Source: Bacteroides sp. (GTDB taxonomy: Bacteria > Bacteroidota > Bacteroidia > Bacteroidales > Muribaculaceae). Taken from it: DNA of 64,000 nucleotides. The stretch covers positions 1 to 64,000 of the forward strand of contig JAMPBC010000004.1 in NCBI GenBank assembly GCA_023666905.1. The letters are read 5' to 3'. Both the position numbers and the translations under genes were made by a program. The notes beneath the pieces were generated by a model. It saw nothing but the letters and a program-made list of their open reading frames with translations. It was not told the DNA's origin and searched no databases. Shown here in pieces: positions 27,333-35,517 of the stretch. Each line of letters opens with the position of its first letter. The first letter of the stretch is position 1.

Positions 27333-29048
27333 TTAGAGCCAACTCCTTATTGAATGGTCTCTAAGTTTGGCAAAGTCAGGTTCAAGAAGTCCGGCTTCTT
27401 CCAACGTCACTTCGCGGTTGTGGTCGTTGAGGTAGCGCACCGGCCCGGGAGCGTAAGCGGGCGATGCAACAGATGCGGAACTATTGAACTGTGACGATTT
27501 AAGGCCCGCTATGTCCAAAAGGGTGTGGAAATAGGCTTGCGATGAAGCCACGAATTTGTCAGAATTACTCAGCGCGGCAGTGAAAATCTCCGGATGATTG
27601 TTGCGGAACCCGCTCGACATCCAAACCAAAAATGGAACATGAATCTGATAGTAGCTCGGGCAGGGCGATGCATGGAGAAACAACCGACGGGAATCGTCGT
27701 AAATATCTTCTCCGTGGTCGCTGGTGTAAATCAATGCCGATTGCGCGCCGCTGCCGGCAAGACGTCCAATTACATCGTTTAGGAAATTGGAGGTGTAAAG
27801 GATGGTGTTGTTATAGGCGTTAACAAGCTCATCACGATATGCGGGAGCTGCATCGGCGGGCGTTGCGGGCTTAAAATGTTCCTCTTCTTTGGGATAGCGG
27901 TCCATATAGCTGAAGTGCGAGCCGTAGGTGTGAAGTACTATCAATTGTTTCTTATGCCCTTTGGCCAATTCCCGGTCAAGATACTTTAGCAAATCTTTGT
28001 CGTAATAATGTGTCGTGGTGGAGTTCGTTACATCTTCTCTAATGAACACACATGTGTCTGCTTCGCTCCCAAACAGGTCAATAAACGAGTGGTTCCTGTT
28101 CTGATTGGAAAAAAATGCAGTGTGAAAGCCGGCTTCTTTAAACGCCGTTATGAAACTTTTCACGTGATAAATGGAATCGCCGAACGCTGATGCATCCAGC
28201 GCCGACATCAGCATTGGAACGGATTTGTGGGTTGTGTTGCTTTGCGATAACGTTTTTGGAAAATAAACAAGACCATCCTTGTTCATCAGGGCCGGTGTGG
28301 TTGGGCGTTCATAGCCGGCCAGTTGCCAATTCTCGGCTCGCGATGTCTCGCCTATTACAGCCACATACACTTCGGCTATAGAATCAGGACGTGTGGATAC
28401 GGCTTCAAAAGTGTAGTCGGCCGAGGTCCTAGGATAGTCGGCGAGTCTGTCGGTGCGGTCAATTGCCACCCCGGCGTTATAAAGCACATTTACCGGAAAC
28501 AAATCGGTAAGCGGGTTATATGGATTGGACGAGAAGAATCCGGCGACAAAACAAACAGTACCTGCGCCCGTAAGCCAGTAGCCCGACATGCGCATAATTC
28601 GCTGGAATTTTTCAGTCAAACGCCATTTTTTCACCACTGCAACAATGGCTCCTATTATGGGAAATAGGTAACCCACCACAACCGCTGCAATGATTGGAAA
28701 CAGATTGCCAAGTAATTCTCCAACTTCCCCCGGGTTAGTGGTGACAAGATTCAGAAACATATCCACTGCAATCACCGAACGGCCATACATGTAGAGCAAC
28801 ACAAGTTGAAAAGCGGCAAAAAACATCACAAACGTCATCCACAGTGCTGTCCGCCCTATGTGCCGGCTTATTGACATTGACAGAATGTAAACTCCCGTGG
28901 GCAGCAAAACATTTGCAAGAGCCTGAACGGGTGATAGAGGTTCAACCAGCGATAGCCACACGTTGGGGGCAACACTTGCTATGAGAACCCAGAAAAACAA
29001 TATCACCGCCAACCCGGTTTGTGAATAAATTTGTTTAGAATGCTTCAT
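27333..29048 (-). CDS. EptA-like phosphoethanolamine transferase
   Basis: A 571-residue inner-membrane enzyme. The N-terminal part has about five helices (to about residue 190). The periplasmic sulfatase-fold domain starts near 225 with VYVAVIGETSRAENWQLAGY (metal-binding Glu). It continues with SQSNTTHKSVPMLMSA (catalytic Thr, about 268-283), an LHTYGSHFSYMDRYP block and IYTSDHGED (Asp-His metal ligands). These are the features of the EptA/OpgE group that adds phosphoethanolamine to lipid A, core sugars or other envelope acceptors. In Bacteroidales such modification affects resistance to cationic peptides. Its start overlaps the end of the BamA/TamA-like gene by 14 bp. Confidence 0.93.
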   Translation of the reverse strand: MKHSKQIYSQTGLAVILFFWVLIASVAPNVWLSLVEPLSPVQALANVLLPTGVYILSMSISRHIGRTALWMTFVMFFAAFQLVLLYMYGRSVIAVDMFLNLVTTNPGEVGELLGNLFPIIAAVVVGYLFPIIGAIVAVVKKWRLTEKFQRIMRMSGYWLTGAGTVCFVAGFFSSNPYNPLTDLFPVNVLYNAGVAIDRTDRLADYPRTSADYTFEAVSTRPDSIAEVYVAVIGETSRAENWQLAGYERPTTPALMNKDGLVYFPKTLSQSNTTHKSVPMLMSALDASAFGDSIYHVKSFITAFKEAGFHTAFFSNQNRNHSFIDLFGSEADTCVFIREDVTNSTTTHYYDKDLLKYLDRELAKGHKKQLIVLHTYGSHFSYMDRYPKEEEHFKPATPADAAPAYRDELVNAYNNTILYTSNFLNDVIGRLAGSGAQSALIYTSDHGEDIYDDSRRLFLHASPCPSYYQIHVPFLVWMSSGFRNNHPEIFTAALSNSDKFVASSQAYFHTLLDIAGLKSSQFNSSASVASPAYAPGPVRYLNDHNREVTLEEAGLLEPDFAKLRDHSIRSWL

Positions 29049-30219
29049 TTATGCTGAAAATAAATGCATGTTCTCCTTTGGCCAGTCCAAAGTCAATTCT
29101 TACGTTGGTTAGTTTTTTGAATTCCCAGCGGTAGCCTACGCCAAAGTTCGGAAGCAAACGCCGGAATTGAATCTCTGATAATCGGGGAAACACAGTGCCC
29201 ACTCCGCCCCACAAAACAATGCCGTTGCGGTGCCAGATGTGTTGTCGGAGTTCCACGGTGAAATCCATCTCTCCTTTGTCGCGGAAGCGTCCGTCGTAGT
29301 AGCCTCGCATCACACTGCTTCCTCCGAATGTCGACATCAGGTTCCAAGGCACGTTGCCGTAAGCCATACGACCATGCAGGCGCAGGGCCACTGTGGCATC
29401 GCGCCACGCGTGATGATAAAAGCAGCTGCGCACATCGGTGTAGCTGAAAGCATAATTATCGTTGCCCAAAAAGCGGGGAGCAAAGCGTTGTTCCAATTGG
29501 AACAACCAGCCTCGGGTTGGAGCTGTGAAATTATCGCGTGTGTCAAGTTGGGCACGGAATCCCACGCCGAACGTAGTAACATGGCTGCGTTGCCCATTCC
29601 AAAGTTCCGGCCTGACACGCCGCCGGGCATCTGTGTAGCAAAACTCAATTGCCGGACCTAAGAACAGGTGTTGGTTCACTCGCCACAGATAGTCAATAGA
29701 CGAATTGACATAGAGCTCGCGGAACTTGGATTTGTTGTCCATGTCGTTGCCCATGTCATAGCCTATCCCCCAGAAATATCTTGGGAAAGAATAGAAATAA
29801 AGATTATAATCTATTCTGTGGGTATCGTCGCTGAAAATGTGGTCACCGCGCAGTCCCACCAGAAAAAAACCGGATGTGGCAATGTCGCTGTAGAGTGACA
29901 CGTTCGATGGTTGCGAAATGGTGTCGCGAGGGTTGTTGCGGTAGAATCCCGCGGCCACAAGGCCTATGCCTACTCCGGTGTCGCTTGAATAGTGGGGGCC
30001 GCCAATAAAACTGACATCGAATTTGCTGTTTTTCTTTGTCCGGTTCGATGATGCAAAATAGTCAATCACCTTTGCTATGAATCCCTTACGTTTCGCAATG
30101 CTGTCTGCGGCCGTGGAATCCTGCGCCACAGTTGCCGAGTCGGACTGTGCCGCTGCTGCAGCTATGCCGGCAGTGGCCAGAAGCAACAATGCAAAAACAT
30201 ATTTCAGCGGATTTAACAT
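29035..30219 (-). CDS. BamA/TamA-family (surface antigen D15) outer-membrane beta-barrel
   Basis: About 394 residues with a signal peptide (MLNPLKYVFALLLLATAGIAAAAAQ). After a short linker the protein is essentially a beta-barrel: regular alternating strands, GVGFRAQLDTRDNFTAPTRGWLF (the D15 phrase), a late VGYRWEFKKLTNVRIDFG strand and a C-terminal Phe. No POTRA domain is long enough to see, so this is not BamA itself (about 800 residues) but a short D15-family porin-like barrel. It is the first gene of the operon with the EptA-like and PPC genes. The ATG at 30219 fits the signal peptide better than the one at 30237. Confidence 0.87.
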   Translation of the reverse strand: MLNPLKYVFALLLLATAGIAAAAAQSDSATVAQDSTAADSIAKRKGFIAKVIDYFASSNRTKKNSKFDVSFIGGPHYSSDTGVGIGLVAAGFYRNNPRDTISQPSNVSLYSDIATSGFFLVGLRGDHIFSDDTHRIDYNLYFYSFPRYFWGIGYDMGNDMDNKSKFRELYVNSSIDYLWRVNQHLFLGPAIEFCYTDARRRVRPELWNGQRSHVTTFGVGFRAQLDTRDNFTAPTRGWLFQLEQRFAPRFLGNDNYAFSYTDVRSCFYHHAWRDATVALRLHGRMAYGNVPWNLMSTFGGSSVMRGYYDGRFRDKGEMDFTVELRQHIWHRNGIVLWGGVGTVFPRLSEIQFRRLLPNFGVGYRWEFKKLTNVRIDFGLAKGEHAFIFSINEAF

Positions 30220-30364
30220 AGGGGTGATGAATTTCATTACAAAATTAACAAAATAATAAGTGGGAAAGTTACCTTAACGCCACCTTTTGGTCCGAATAGG
30301 AATTATATTCAAATAAATTCTCCAACGTTGGCCAATCACTTTACAAAACTGTTACAGCTATTGG

Positions 30365-30393
30365 TTTGTTTAGTTTTCAATAAAGATAATTTG
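30365..30393 (+). promoter_or_regulatory. Candidate promoter for the DUF3943 gene
   Basis: TTTG (30365-30368), an 18-nt spacer, then TAATTTG (30387-30393), which is one base short of the TAnnTTTG consensus. It lies 7 bp upstream of the ATG, so transcription would start very close to the start codon. Confidence 0.4.
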
Positions 30394-30400
30394 TCACACT

Positions 30401-31342
30401 ATGAAGTCGCTGTTTCAAACAATAATTGTGCTGATTTTCGCAATGAGCGGAATCAGGCTTCATGCTTCTGTTCCTGATACGCTGACCGTTGTTCCTGATA
30501 CGGTTAGTGTGACAGACTTTGTGGAGGTGGAAGAAGCGTTGGTTGTTGATTCAGTTGCGCCTTCTAAAACCGATTCAGTGGCTCTGGTCCGCGAACTTTC
30601 CGATTTGGAACTTTCCTTAGGGTGCTCGGAGATTGGAGAAAAACTTACACTTTATGATTTTCCGTATTCCCGCGAGCGAAGCATGCCCAATTGGCGAAGG
30701 ATGTGGCTGAACACAAGCATATTGATGACAGCCGGTGTGACCACAATGTTGATTCTGGAGTCACTGCCGTCCGATGCGACGGCGTGGAACAAAACTGAAA
30801 ACGAAAAGGTCCCCCTGTTCAAGCGCTGGTGGCAGAACGTGCACAAAGGCCCCGTGTGGGATCACGACAATCCCATTTTCAATTATGTGCTTCATCCCTA
30901 CGCCGGAGCCGCTTATTACATGGGAGCCCGTTCCAATGGATTCAACATGTGGGGCTCGTTTCTTTACAGTTTCTGCATTTCCACTTTCTTTTGGGAATAT
31001 GGCTTCGAAGCGTTTAATGAGGTTCCATCTGTGCAGGACCTTATAATTACTCCGGTGGTAGGATCTATTCTCGGCGAAGGATTTTACATAGCCAAGCGTT
31101 ACATTGTAAGCAACGGATACCGTCTTTTCGGCTCCAAGATTGCAGGATATGCGGTGGCATTTCTACTTGACCCACTTAATGAACTTTGTGGTTATTTCCG
31201 CGGTGATCAAAAGAAACTCGCCAGGCGAGCCGACAATCGCCGCAACCATATGGCAGAGAGTGGAGGGCTTGACCTTTCAACCTGGATTGCTCCCTCAACA
31301 GCAGGACTTCAGGGTGGCATAAGCATAACATACACATTCTGA
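30401..31342 (+). CDS. DUF3943 domain protein
   Basis: A 313-residue protein with a signal peptide (MKSLFQTIIVLIFAMSGIRLHAS) and a low-complexity V/D/T-rich stretch to about residue 70. The core (about 135-270) contains HPYAGAAYYMGARSNGFNMWGS, FFWEYGFEAFNEVPSVQDLIITPVVG and the DPLNEL end motif. These are hallmarks of DUF3943, a group of envelope proteins with short hydrophobic helices. The C-terminus (GGISITYTF) ends in an aromatic residue like an outer-membrane protein. Function is unknown. It stands alone between the divergent BamA-like operon and the thioredoxin gene. Confidence 0.87.
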   Translation: MKSLFQTIIVLIFAMSGIRLHASVPDTLTVVPDTVSVTDFVEVEEALVVDSVAPSKTDSVALVRELSDLELSLGCSEIGEKLTLYDFPYSRERSMPNWRRMWLNTSILMTAGVTTMLILESLPSDATAWNKTENEKVPLFKRWWQNVHKGPVWDHDNPIFNYVLHPYAGAAYYMGARSNGFNMWGSFLYSFCISTFFWEYGFEAFNEVPSVQDLIITPVVGSILGEGFYIAKRYIVSNGYRLFGSKIAGYAVAFLLDPLNELCGYFRGDQKKLARRADNRRNHMAESGGLDLSTWIAPSTAGLQGGISITYTF

Positions 31343-31370
31343 CATGTAACTTTTCGGGCTGTTTCTTTGT

Positions 31371-31401
31371 TTTGATTTGTAAACATTTTTGTATAACTTT
31401 G
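31371..31401 (+). promoter_or_regulatory. Consensus Bacteroidota promoter for the thioredoxin lipoprotein gene
   Basis: TTTG (31371-31374), exactly 19 nt, then TAACTTTG (31394-31401). The ATG at 31431 follows about 23 nt after the expected start. Confidence 0.85.
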
Positions 31402-31430
31402 CCAAAACAATCAAATCCCCTTTACCTGTT

Positions 31431-31910
31431 ATGAAAAAACTTTTCTTAGTGCCGACAATCGCCTTTCTGGCACTGACGGCTTGTAATTCAAAAAGTGGAG
31501 AAACAACTTCAGAAACAACAACTGTTGATTCCACGTTCACAGAACAGCAGGTTGTCGATACTGTTGCTACGGTAGCCGACACAGCCGCCGTTGCCGATGT
31601 AGTTGTGAATGTTAAACCGGGCGAAGATCCCGCCCCCACGGCCGACAAGGCTGCTGTGATTGATTTCTCGGCCGTTTGGTGTGGTCCGTGTCAGGAGTTC
31701 AAGCCCATATACCATAAAGTCGCCGCTGACTACGCTTCAAAGGCCACTTTCTATGCCGCTGACCTTGATGAGTTGAAAGAACTTGGTGACAAGTACAAAA
31801 TCCAGAGCATTCCTTGCATTGTTGTGCTTCGTGAAGGCAAAGAGCCAGTGGCACAGGTAGGCTACATGTCGGCAGGCGAATTTAAGGAATTCCTTGACCG
31901 CTACATCTGA
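31431..31910 (+). CDS. Thioredoxin-domain lipoprotein
   Basis: A 160-residue precursor. The lipobox LTAC places the lipid-anchored cysteine at Cys18. A Thr/Val/Asp/Ala-rich linker runs from 19 to about 72, then a thioredoxin domain: VIDFSAVWCGPCQEFKP with the redox pair Cys84 and Cys87, a YAADLDELKELGDKYKIQSIPCIVVL segment and a C-terminal helix. A cysteine follows the cis-proline (SIPC), where Thr-Pro or Ile-Pro followed by another residue is usual. It probably reduces disulfides or supplies electrons to periplasmic partners. I place the start at 31431, just after the promoter. The acyltransferase gene begins 4 bp after its stop. Confidence 0.93.
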   Translation: MKKLFLVPTIAFLALTACNSKSGETTSETTTVDSTFTEQQVVDTVATVADTAAVADVVVNVKPGEDPAPTADKAAVIDFSAVWCGPCQEFKPIYHKVAADYASKATFYAADLDELKELGDKYKIQSIPCIVVLREGKEPVAQVGYMSAGEFKEFLDRYI

Positions 31911-31914
31911 TCTG

Positions 31915-32640
31915 ATGCTGGTTCTTTACCGAATATACCAACTATTCATAATGGCGCCACTAATGTTAGTGGCGACCATTCTTGCTGCAACCGCAACCGC
32001 CGTGGGCTGCATTCTTGGAGGGGGAAAGTGGTGGGGATATTACCCCGCTCATTGGTGGGGCAAGATTTTTTGCATACTGACTCTCGTTAAGGTAACAGTG
32101 CGCGGCGCTGAAAACATTGACCCTGAAACAAGCTACGTGTTTGTTGCCAACCATCAGGGAGCTTATGATATTTTCAGCATCTATGGCTATTTGCCTCACA
32201 AATTCCGCTGGATGATGAAGGCCTCGCTGAGGCGCATCCCCATGGTGGGATATGCTTGTGAAAAAGCCCACCAGATTTATGTTGACAAATCAAATCCCAC
32301 AGCTCTGCGTCACACCATGGAGCGTGCGGAGGATGTGTTGCGTGGTGGCACTTCGCTCGTAGTTTTCCCCGAAGGCGCGCGAACATTCACAGGTAAAATG
32401 CGTCCGTTCAAGCGTGGCGCTTTTCTGCTTTCCACGGAGTTCGGTCTGCCCATTGTGCCGGTTACAATCGACGGCTCATTCCGTGTGTTGCCCCGCACCG
32501 GGAAAATACCGCATTGGGGCAAGATAATTCTCACCATCCATAAGCCAATAGCTGCTCCGTCAAATCATCAGGAGCAGGTGGCTGTAATCGAGCGAAGCTA
32601 TGAGGTGGTGCACTCCGCCTTGCCTGAACGCGACCGTTGA
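31915..32640 (+). CDS. 1-acyl-sn-glycerol-3-phosphate acyltransferase (PlsC family)
   Basis: A 241-residue membrane-bound acyltransferase that makes phosphatidic acid from lysophosphatidic acid and an acyl donor. An N-terminal membrane helix (about 5-35) is followed by the PlsC motifs: VANHQGAYDIF (the HX4D catalytic motif in its H-x4-D form, near residue 78), KASLRRIPMVG (about 105), VFPEGARTFTGKM (about 151) and LPIVPVTIDGSF (about 177). ATG 31915 is preferred to the in-frame TTG at 31894. Its last 43 bp overlap, tail to tail, the end of the PurF-like gene on the other strand. Confidence 0.94.
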   Translation: MLVLYRIYQLFIMAPLMLVATILAATATAVGCILGGGKWWGYYPAHWWGKIFCILTLVKVTVRGAENIDPETSYVFVANHQGAYDIFSIYGYLPHKFRWMMKASLRRIPMVGYACEKAHQIYVDKSNPTALRHTMERAEDVLRGGTSLVVFPEGARTFTGKMRPFKRGAFLLSTEFGLPIVPVTIDGSFRVLPRTGKIPHWGKIILTIHKPIAAPSNHQEQVAVIERSYEVVHSALPERDR

Positions 32641-34514
32641 GTGTTATTCTCGTAGAGGTTTACGTAGTCCTTAAGCAGTAGTTTTAATCCACCCGTAGTG
32701 GGGTAATCGCCCGAAAAATACCAGTCGCCCGGATTGTTCGGGATGGCTTTGTGCAGTCCGTCAAGACTTTGGAAAATGATTTCTACCGGAGCAGTTACAT
32801 CGGGCGGTGTGAGCATCTGTGCCATTTTGGCTGACACCTCTTGGTCAGTGAATGGAGCGTAGATGGCTTTGACCGGATTATGTAACGAAGTCAATGGCTT
32901 TTGCAGCAGCTCCATGCACTCATCATAAACATTTTTAAGCACATGTTCCATGCCGCGTTCCTCCAGCAGCTTTACCGCTGCACGATAAGCAGCAAATTCA
33001 CGCAATCGGCTCATGTCAATGCCGTAATAATCCGGGAAACGGACCTGTGGCGATGAACTCACCACCACTATTTTCTTTGGGTTCAGCCGCCCTAAAATCC
33101 TCAATATGCTTTGACGCAGAGTGGTGCCACGCACAATGCTGTCGTCAATCACAACAATGTTGTCGCGTTCGGGGCGTACAATGCCGTATGTAACATCGTA
33201 AACATGTGCGGCGAGGTCGTTTCGAATGTCTCCTTCGGATATGAATGTGCGGAGCTTGATGTCCTTTATGGCAAGTTTTTCCACGCGTACTTTCCGGCTC
33301 ATGATTCCGGCGAGATTTTCAGAACTGATTGTGCCGTTGGCCGAAAGCTGTTCAATGCTCTTCATTTTTTGCTGTTGAAGTTTTTGCTCAAGACCTTGTA
33401 TCAGTCCAAGAAATGCAACTTCGGCTGTGTTTGGAATAAAAGAGAAAACAGTATTGTCCAAATCTCCGTCAACACTATCGCTCACCTCATCCACAAGGTT
33501 CTTGCCAAGCTGTTTACGCTCATTATAAATGTCGGAGTCGCTTCCACGGGAAAAATATATTCGTTCAAATGAACAGCGTGCATTGCTCTGTTCATCCATT
33601 ATGGGGGCGACTTCAATCTCGCCGTTCTTGGTAACGATAATGGCGCTCCCGGGTTTGAGTTCGCGCACACTTTGGGCGGGTGCATTGAACACTGTCTGAA
33701 TGACCGGACGTTCAGATGCCACAACCACCACTTCATCGTCAATATATGTGTACGCCGGACGGATTCCGTGAGGGTCGCGGATAACGAACATGTCGCCCGA
33801 CCCGGTGGCCCCGCACATGGCGTATCCGCCATCCCATTCCGGCGCGGTTTGTTTTAACACCCGCTTAAGGTCAATGTTATCCTCTATTGCAGTTGCAAGC
33901 TGAGGGTCGCGCAGTGTGTCTCTGAACCGGCGATACAGCCGGTGGTTTTCTTTGTCAAGCGTGTAGCCCAACTGTTCAAGTATCACAATGGTATCGCTAT
34001 ATAAACGGGGATGCTGTCCGGTGGCCACAACTTGTTGGAAAATACTTTCGACATTGGTCATGTTGAAGTTCCCGCACATAAGCAAATTGCGTGACCGCCA
34101 GTTGTTCCTGCGCAAAAAAGGATGAACGTAGCTTATGCCGCTTTTTCCGGTTGTGCTGTAACGCAGGTGGCCCATGTAAATCTCACCTATGAACGGTGCG
34201 GTAACAGCAGCTTGTTCAGGAGTCATATTATCCACGTGCTCCGATTCGATAACCGGGAATATGTGGCTGAACACCTCTGTGATGGCTTGAGAACCGAGCG
34301 CACGTTCGCGCCACACGTATTCTTCGCCGGGATTGGCATGAAGTTTCACCACTCCCACTCCGGCCCCTTCTTGCCCGCGGTTATGTTGCTTCTCCATCAT
34401 CAGGTAGAGTTTCTCCAATCCGTAGGCGTAAGAACCGTATTTGAGCTTGTAATATATAAGCGGTTTTCGCAGGCGTATCATTGCAATGCCGCATTCATGT
34501 TTAAGTGATTCCAT
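32598..34514 (-). CDS. Long PurF-like amidophosphoribosyltransferase family protein
   Basis: A 638-residue protein built like amidophosphoribosyltransferase, the first step of purine synthesis. A 7-residue propeptide (MESLKHE) precedes Cys8, the N-terminal nucleophile of class II glutaminase domains. NRGQEGAG, GHLRYSTTG (about 115-123) and a divergent GNFNMTN in place of HNGNLTN follow. The phosphoribosyltransferase domain has IVVIDDSIVRGTT, the PRPP loop, near residue 460. It is about 130-190 residues longer than usual, with an insertion between the two domains and a C-terminal extension. A similar long form is common in Bacteroidales, often next to a canonical PurF elsewhere. It could have a related rather than identical reaction. 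Confidence 0.85.
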   Translation of the reverse strand: MESLKHECGIAMIRLRKPLIYYKLKYGSYAYGLEKLYLMMEKQHNRGQEGAGVGVVKLHANPGEEYVWRERALGSQAITEVFSHIFPVIESEHVDNMTPEQAAVTAPFIGEIYMGHLRYSTTGKSGISYVHPFLRRNNWRSRNLLMCGNFNMTNVESIFQQVVATGQHPRLYSDTIVILEQLGYTLDKENHRLYRRFRDTLRDPQLATAIEDNIDLKRVLKQTAPEWDGGYAMCGATGSGDMFVIRDPHGIRPAYTYIDDEVVVVASERPVIQTVFNAPAQSVRELKPGSAIIVTKNGEIEVAPIMDEQSNARCSFERIYFSRGSDSDIYNERKQLGKNLVDEVSDSVDGDLDNTVFSFIPNTAEVAFLGLIQGLEQKLQQQKMKSIEQLSANGTISSENLAGIMSRKVRVEKLAIKDIKLRTFISEGDIRNDLAAHVYDVTYGIVRPERDNIVVIDDSIVRGTTLRQSILRILGRLNPKKIVVVSSSPQVRFPDYYGIDMSRLREFAAYRAAVKLLEERGMEHVLKNVYDECMELLQKPLTSLHNPVKAIYAPFTDQEVSAKMAQMLTPPDVTAPVEIIFQSLDGLHKAIPNNPGDWYFSGDYPTTGGLKLLLKDYVNLYENNTQRSRSGKAECTTS

Positions 34515-34540
34515 AGTTGTTGCTTTTAAAATCAGAGAGC

Positions 34541-34567
34541 CGCTTTTCCTTGCGGAGGAAGCGGCCC
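34541..34567 (-). other. Hairpin between the TPR and PurF-like genes
   Basis: GCCGCTT and AAGCGGC arms (about 34545-34567) with a partly paired interior. No strong T-run follows on either strand. It may be a weak terminator or a leader structure for the PurF-like gene; it sits 27-50 bp upstream of its ATG. Confidence 0.4.
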
Positions 34568-34599
34568 TTGTTAAAGTTCAAATCATTTTGAAAAGTTAT

Positions 34600-35283
34600 T
34601 TATTTGTTGCCTGCATTATTTTTAGCTCGTTCCAAATACTTTTCAAAATCAATGTTCATTCGTGGGCCGAATGCCGGATATTCATCAAGTATGGTCTGAT
34701 AAATCTCAGCTTCCTTGGTGTAGTTCTTTTGAGCGTTGTAAACGTTGGCTTCCTTCATAAGGAAGTAAGGTGTGAGCGACGGATTCTTGTCCGATACTTT
34801 CACAGCTTGTTCAAAGCAAGCAAGAGCTTCGTCAAGTTTGTCCATGTTCACGTAGCAGTCGCCTTCAAGGGCTTTGGCGCTTGCGCCAATCACTGATTCC
34901 TTGCCGGAATATTTTTTCAGATAGTTGATTGCCTCTTCATATTTGCCCTGACGGTAAAGAATAATTGCTGAGTTCAACTGTGCACGGTTGCCGGCTTCGT
35001 AGCCATATTCATCGGCCACATGCTGATATTGAACCAGCGCTGTGGAGTCGTTGCCTGAAAGCATTTCAAGGTCGGCCTGGCCAATGGCATTGTTGGAGTT
35101 TTCAATGCCGGGCTTGCGAATAGCAAACATGTAAATAAGAATGATGGCGATTACGGCTGTGATTCCTACGCACACCCACATGATGGTTTTTTGGTTGTTG
35201 GCAACTTTTTCTTCGATGCCTGTCAGAGAGTCGTTGAGGTTGTCAATTGCATTTTGCGACTCTTTTTCGTTTGTGTTAGCCAT
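34600..35283 (-). CDS. Membrane-anchored tetratricopeptide repeat protein
   Basis: A 227-residue protein. An N-terminal charged helix (about 1-30) is followed by one transmembrane segment (MWVCVGITAVIAIILIYMFAI, about 35-55). Then come two to three TPR-like helical pairs (about 65-200), including AILYRQGKYEEAINYLKKY and CYVNMDKLDEALACFEQAV. The layout resembles YfgM/TPR_21-type inner-membrane scaffolds with a periplasmic TPR domain. Such proteins assemble other envelope proteins; the partner here is unknown. It lies between nifJ and the PurF-like gene on the same strand, with its own -7 box. Confidence 0.85.
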   Translation of the reverse strand: MANTNEKESQNAIDNLNDSLTGIEEKVANNQKTIMWVCVGITAVIAIILIYMFAIRKPGIENSNNAIGQADLEMLSGNDSTALVQYQHVADEYGYEAGNRAQLNSAIILYRQGKYEEAINYLKKYSGKESVIGASAKALEGDCYVNMDKLDEALACFEQAVKVSDKNPSLTPYFLMKEANVYNAQKNYTKEAEIYQTILDEYPAFGPRMNIDFEKYLERAKNNAGNK

Positions 35284-35357
35284 TGTTATTTGTTCTGTGT
35301 TTTTTTATTTCTTTTTAAGGTGTGTCCCCTTGTTCGGAGACATTATTTTCCGAATTG

Positions 35358-35365
35358 CAAAATTA
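35358..35365 (-). promoter_or_regulatory. -7 box (TAATTTTG) for the TPR gene
   Basis: A perfect TAnnTTTG on the minus strand, 75 bp upstream of the TPR start codon. No perfect -33 box was seen. Confidence 0.6.
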
Positions 35366-35445
35366 ATGGTTATTTGCTTATTCTGAAAATTTTTTGCTTA
35401 TTAATTATGCATTAAATTGCTTTAGATTCCTTTTTCCTTAAAACA

Positions 35446-35483
35446 GTTCACCCTGCGGAATGTGAAAATTCCGCAGGGTGAAC
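35446..35483. terminator. Terminator hairpin after nifJ, 16-bp perfect stem
   Basis: GTTCACCCTGCGGAAT (35446-35461) and ATTCCGCAGGGTGAAC (35468-35483) are exact inverted repeats with a 6-nt loop. On the minus strand the stem is followed by TGTTTTAAGG, so the U-tract is short but present. Confidence 0.8.
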
Positions 35484-35517
35484 GTAATGTAAAGGGTATA
35501 ATTGGGGTTACCTTATA

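Noticed and set aside
29035..30219. Calling the D15-family barrel BamA
   Set aside because: It is about half the length of BamA and lacks visible POTRA repeats.
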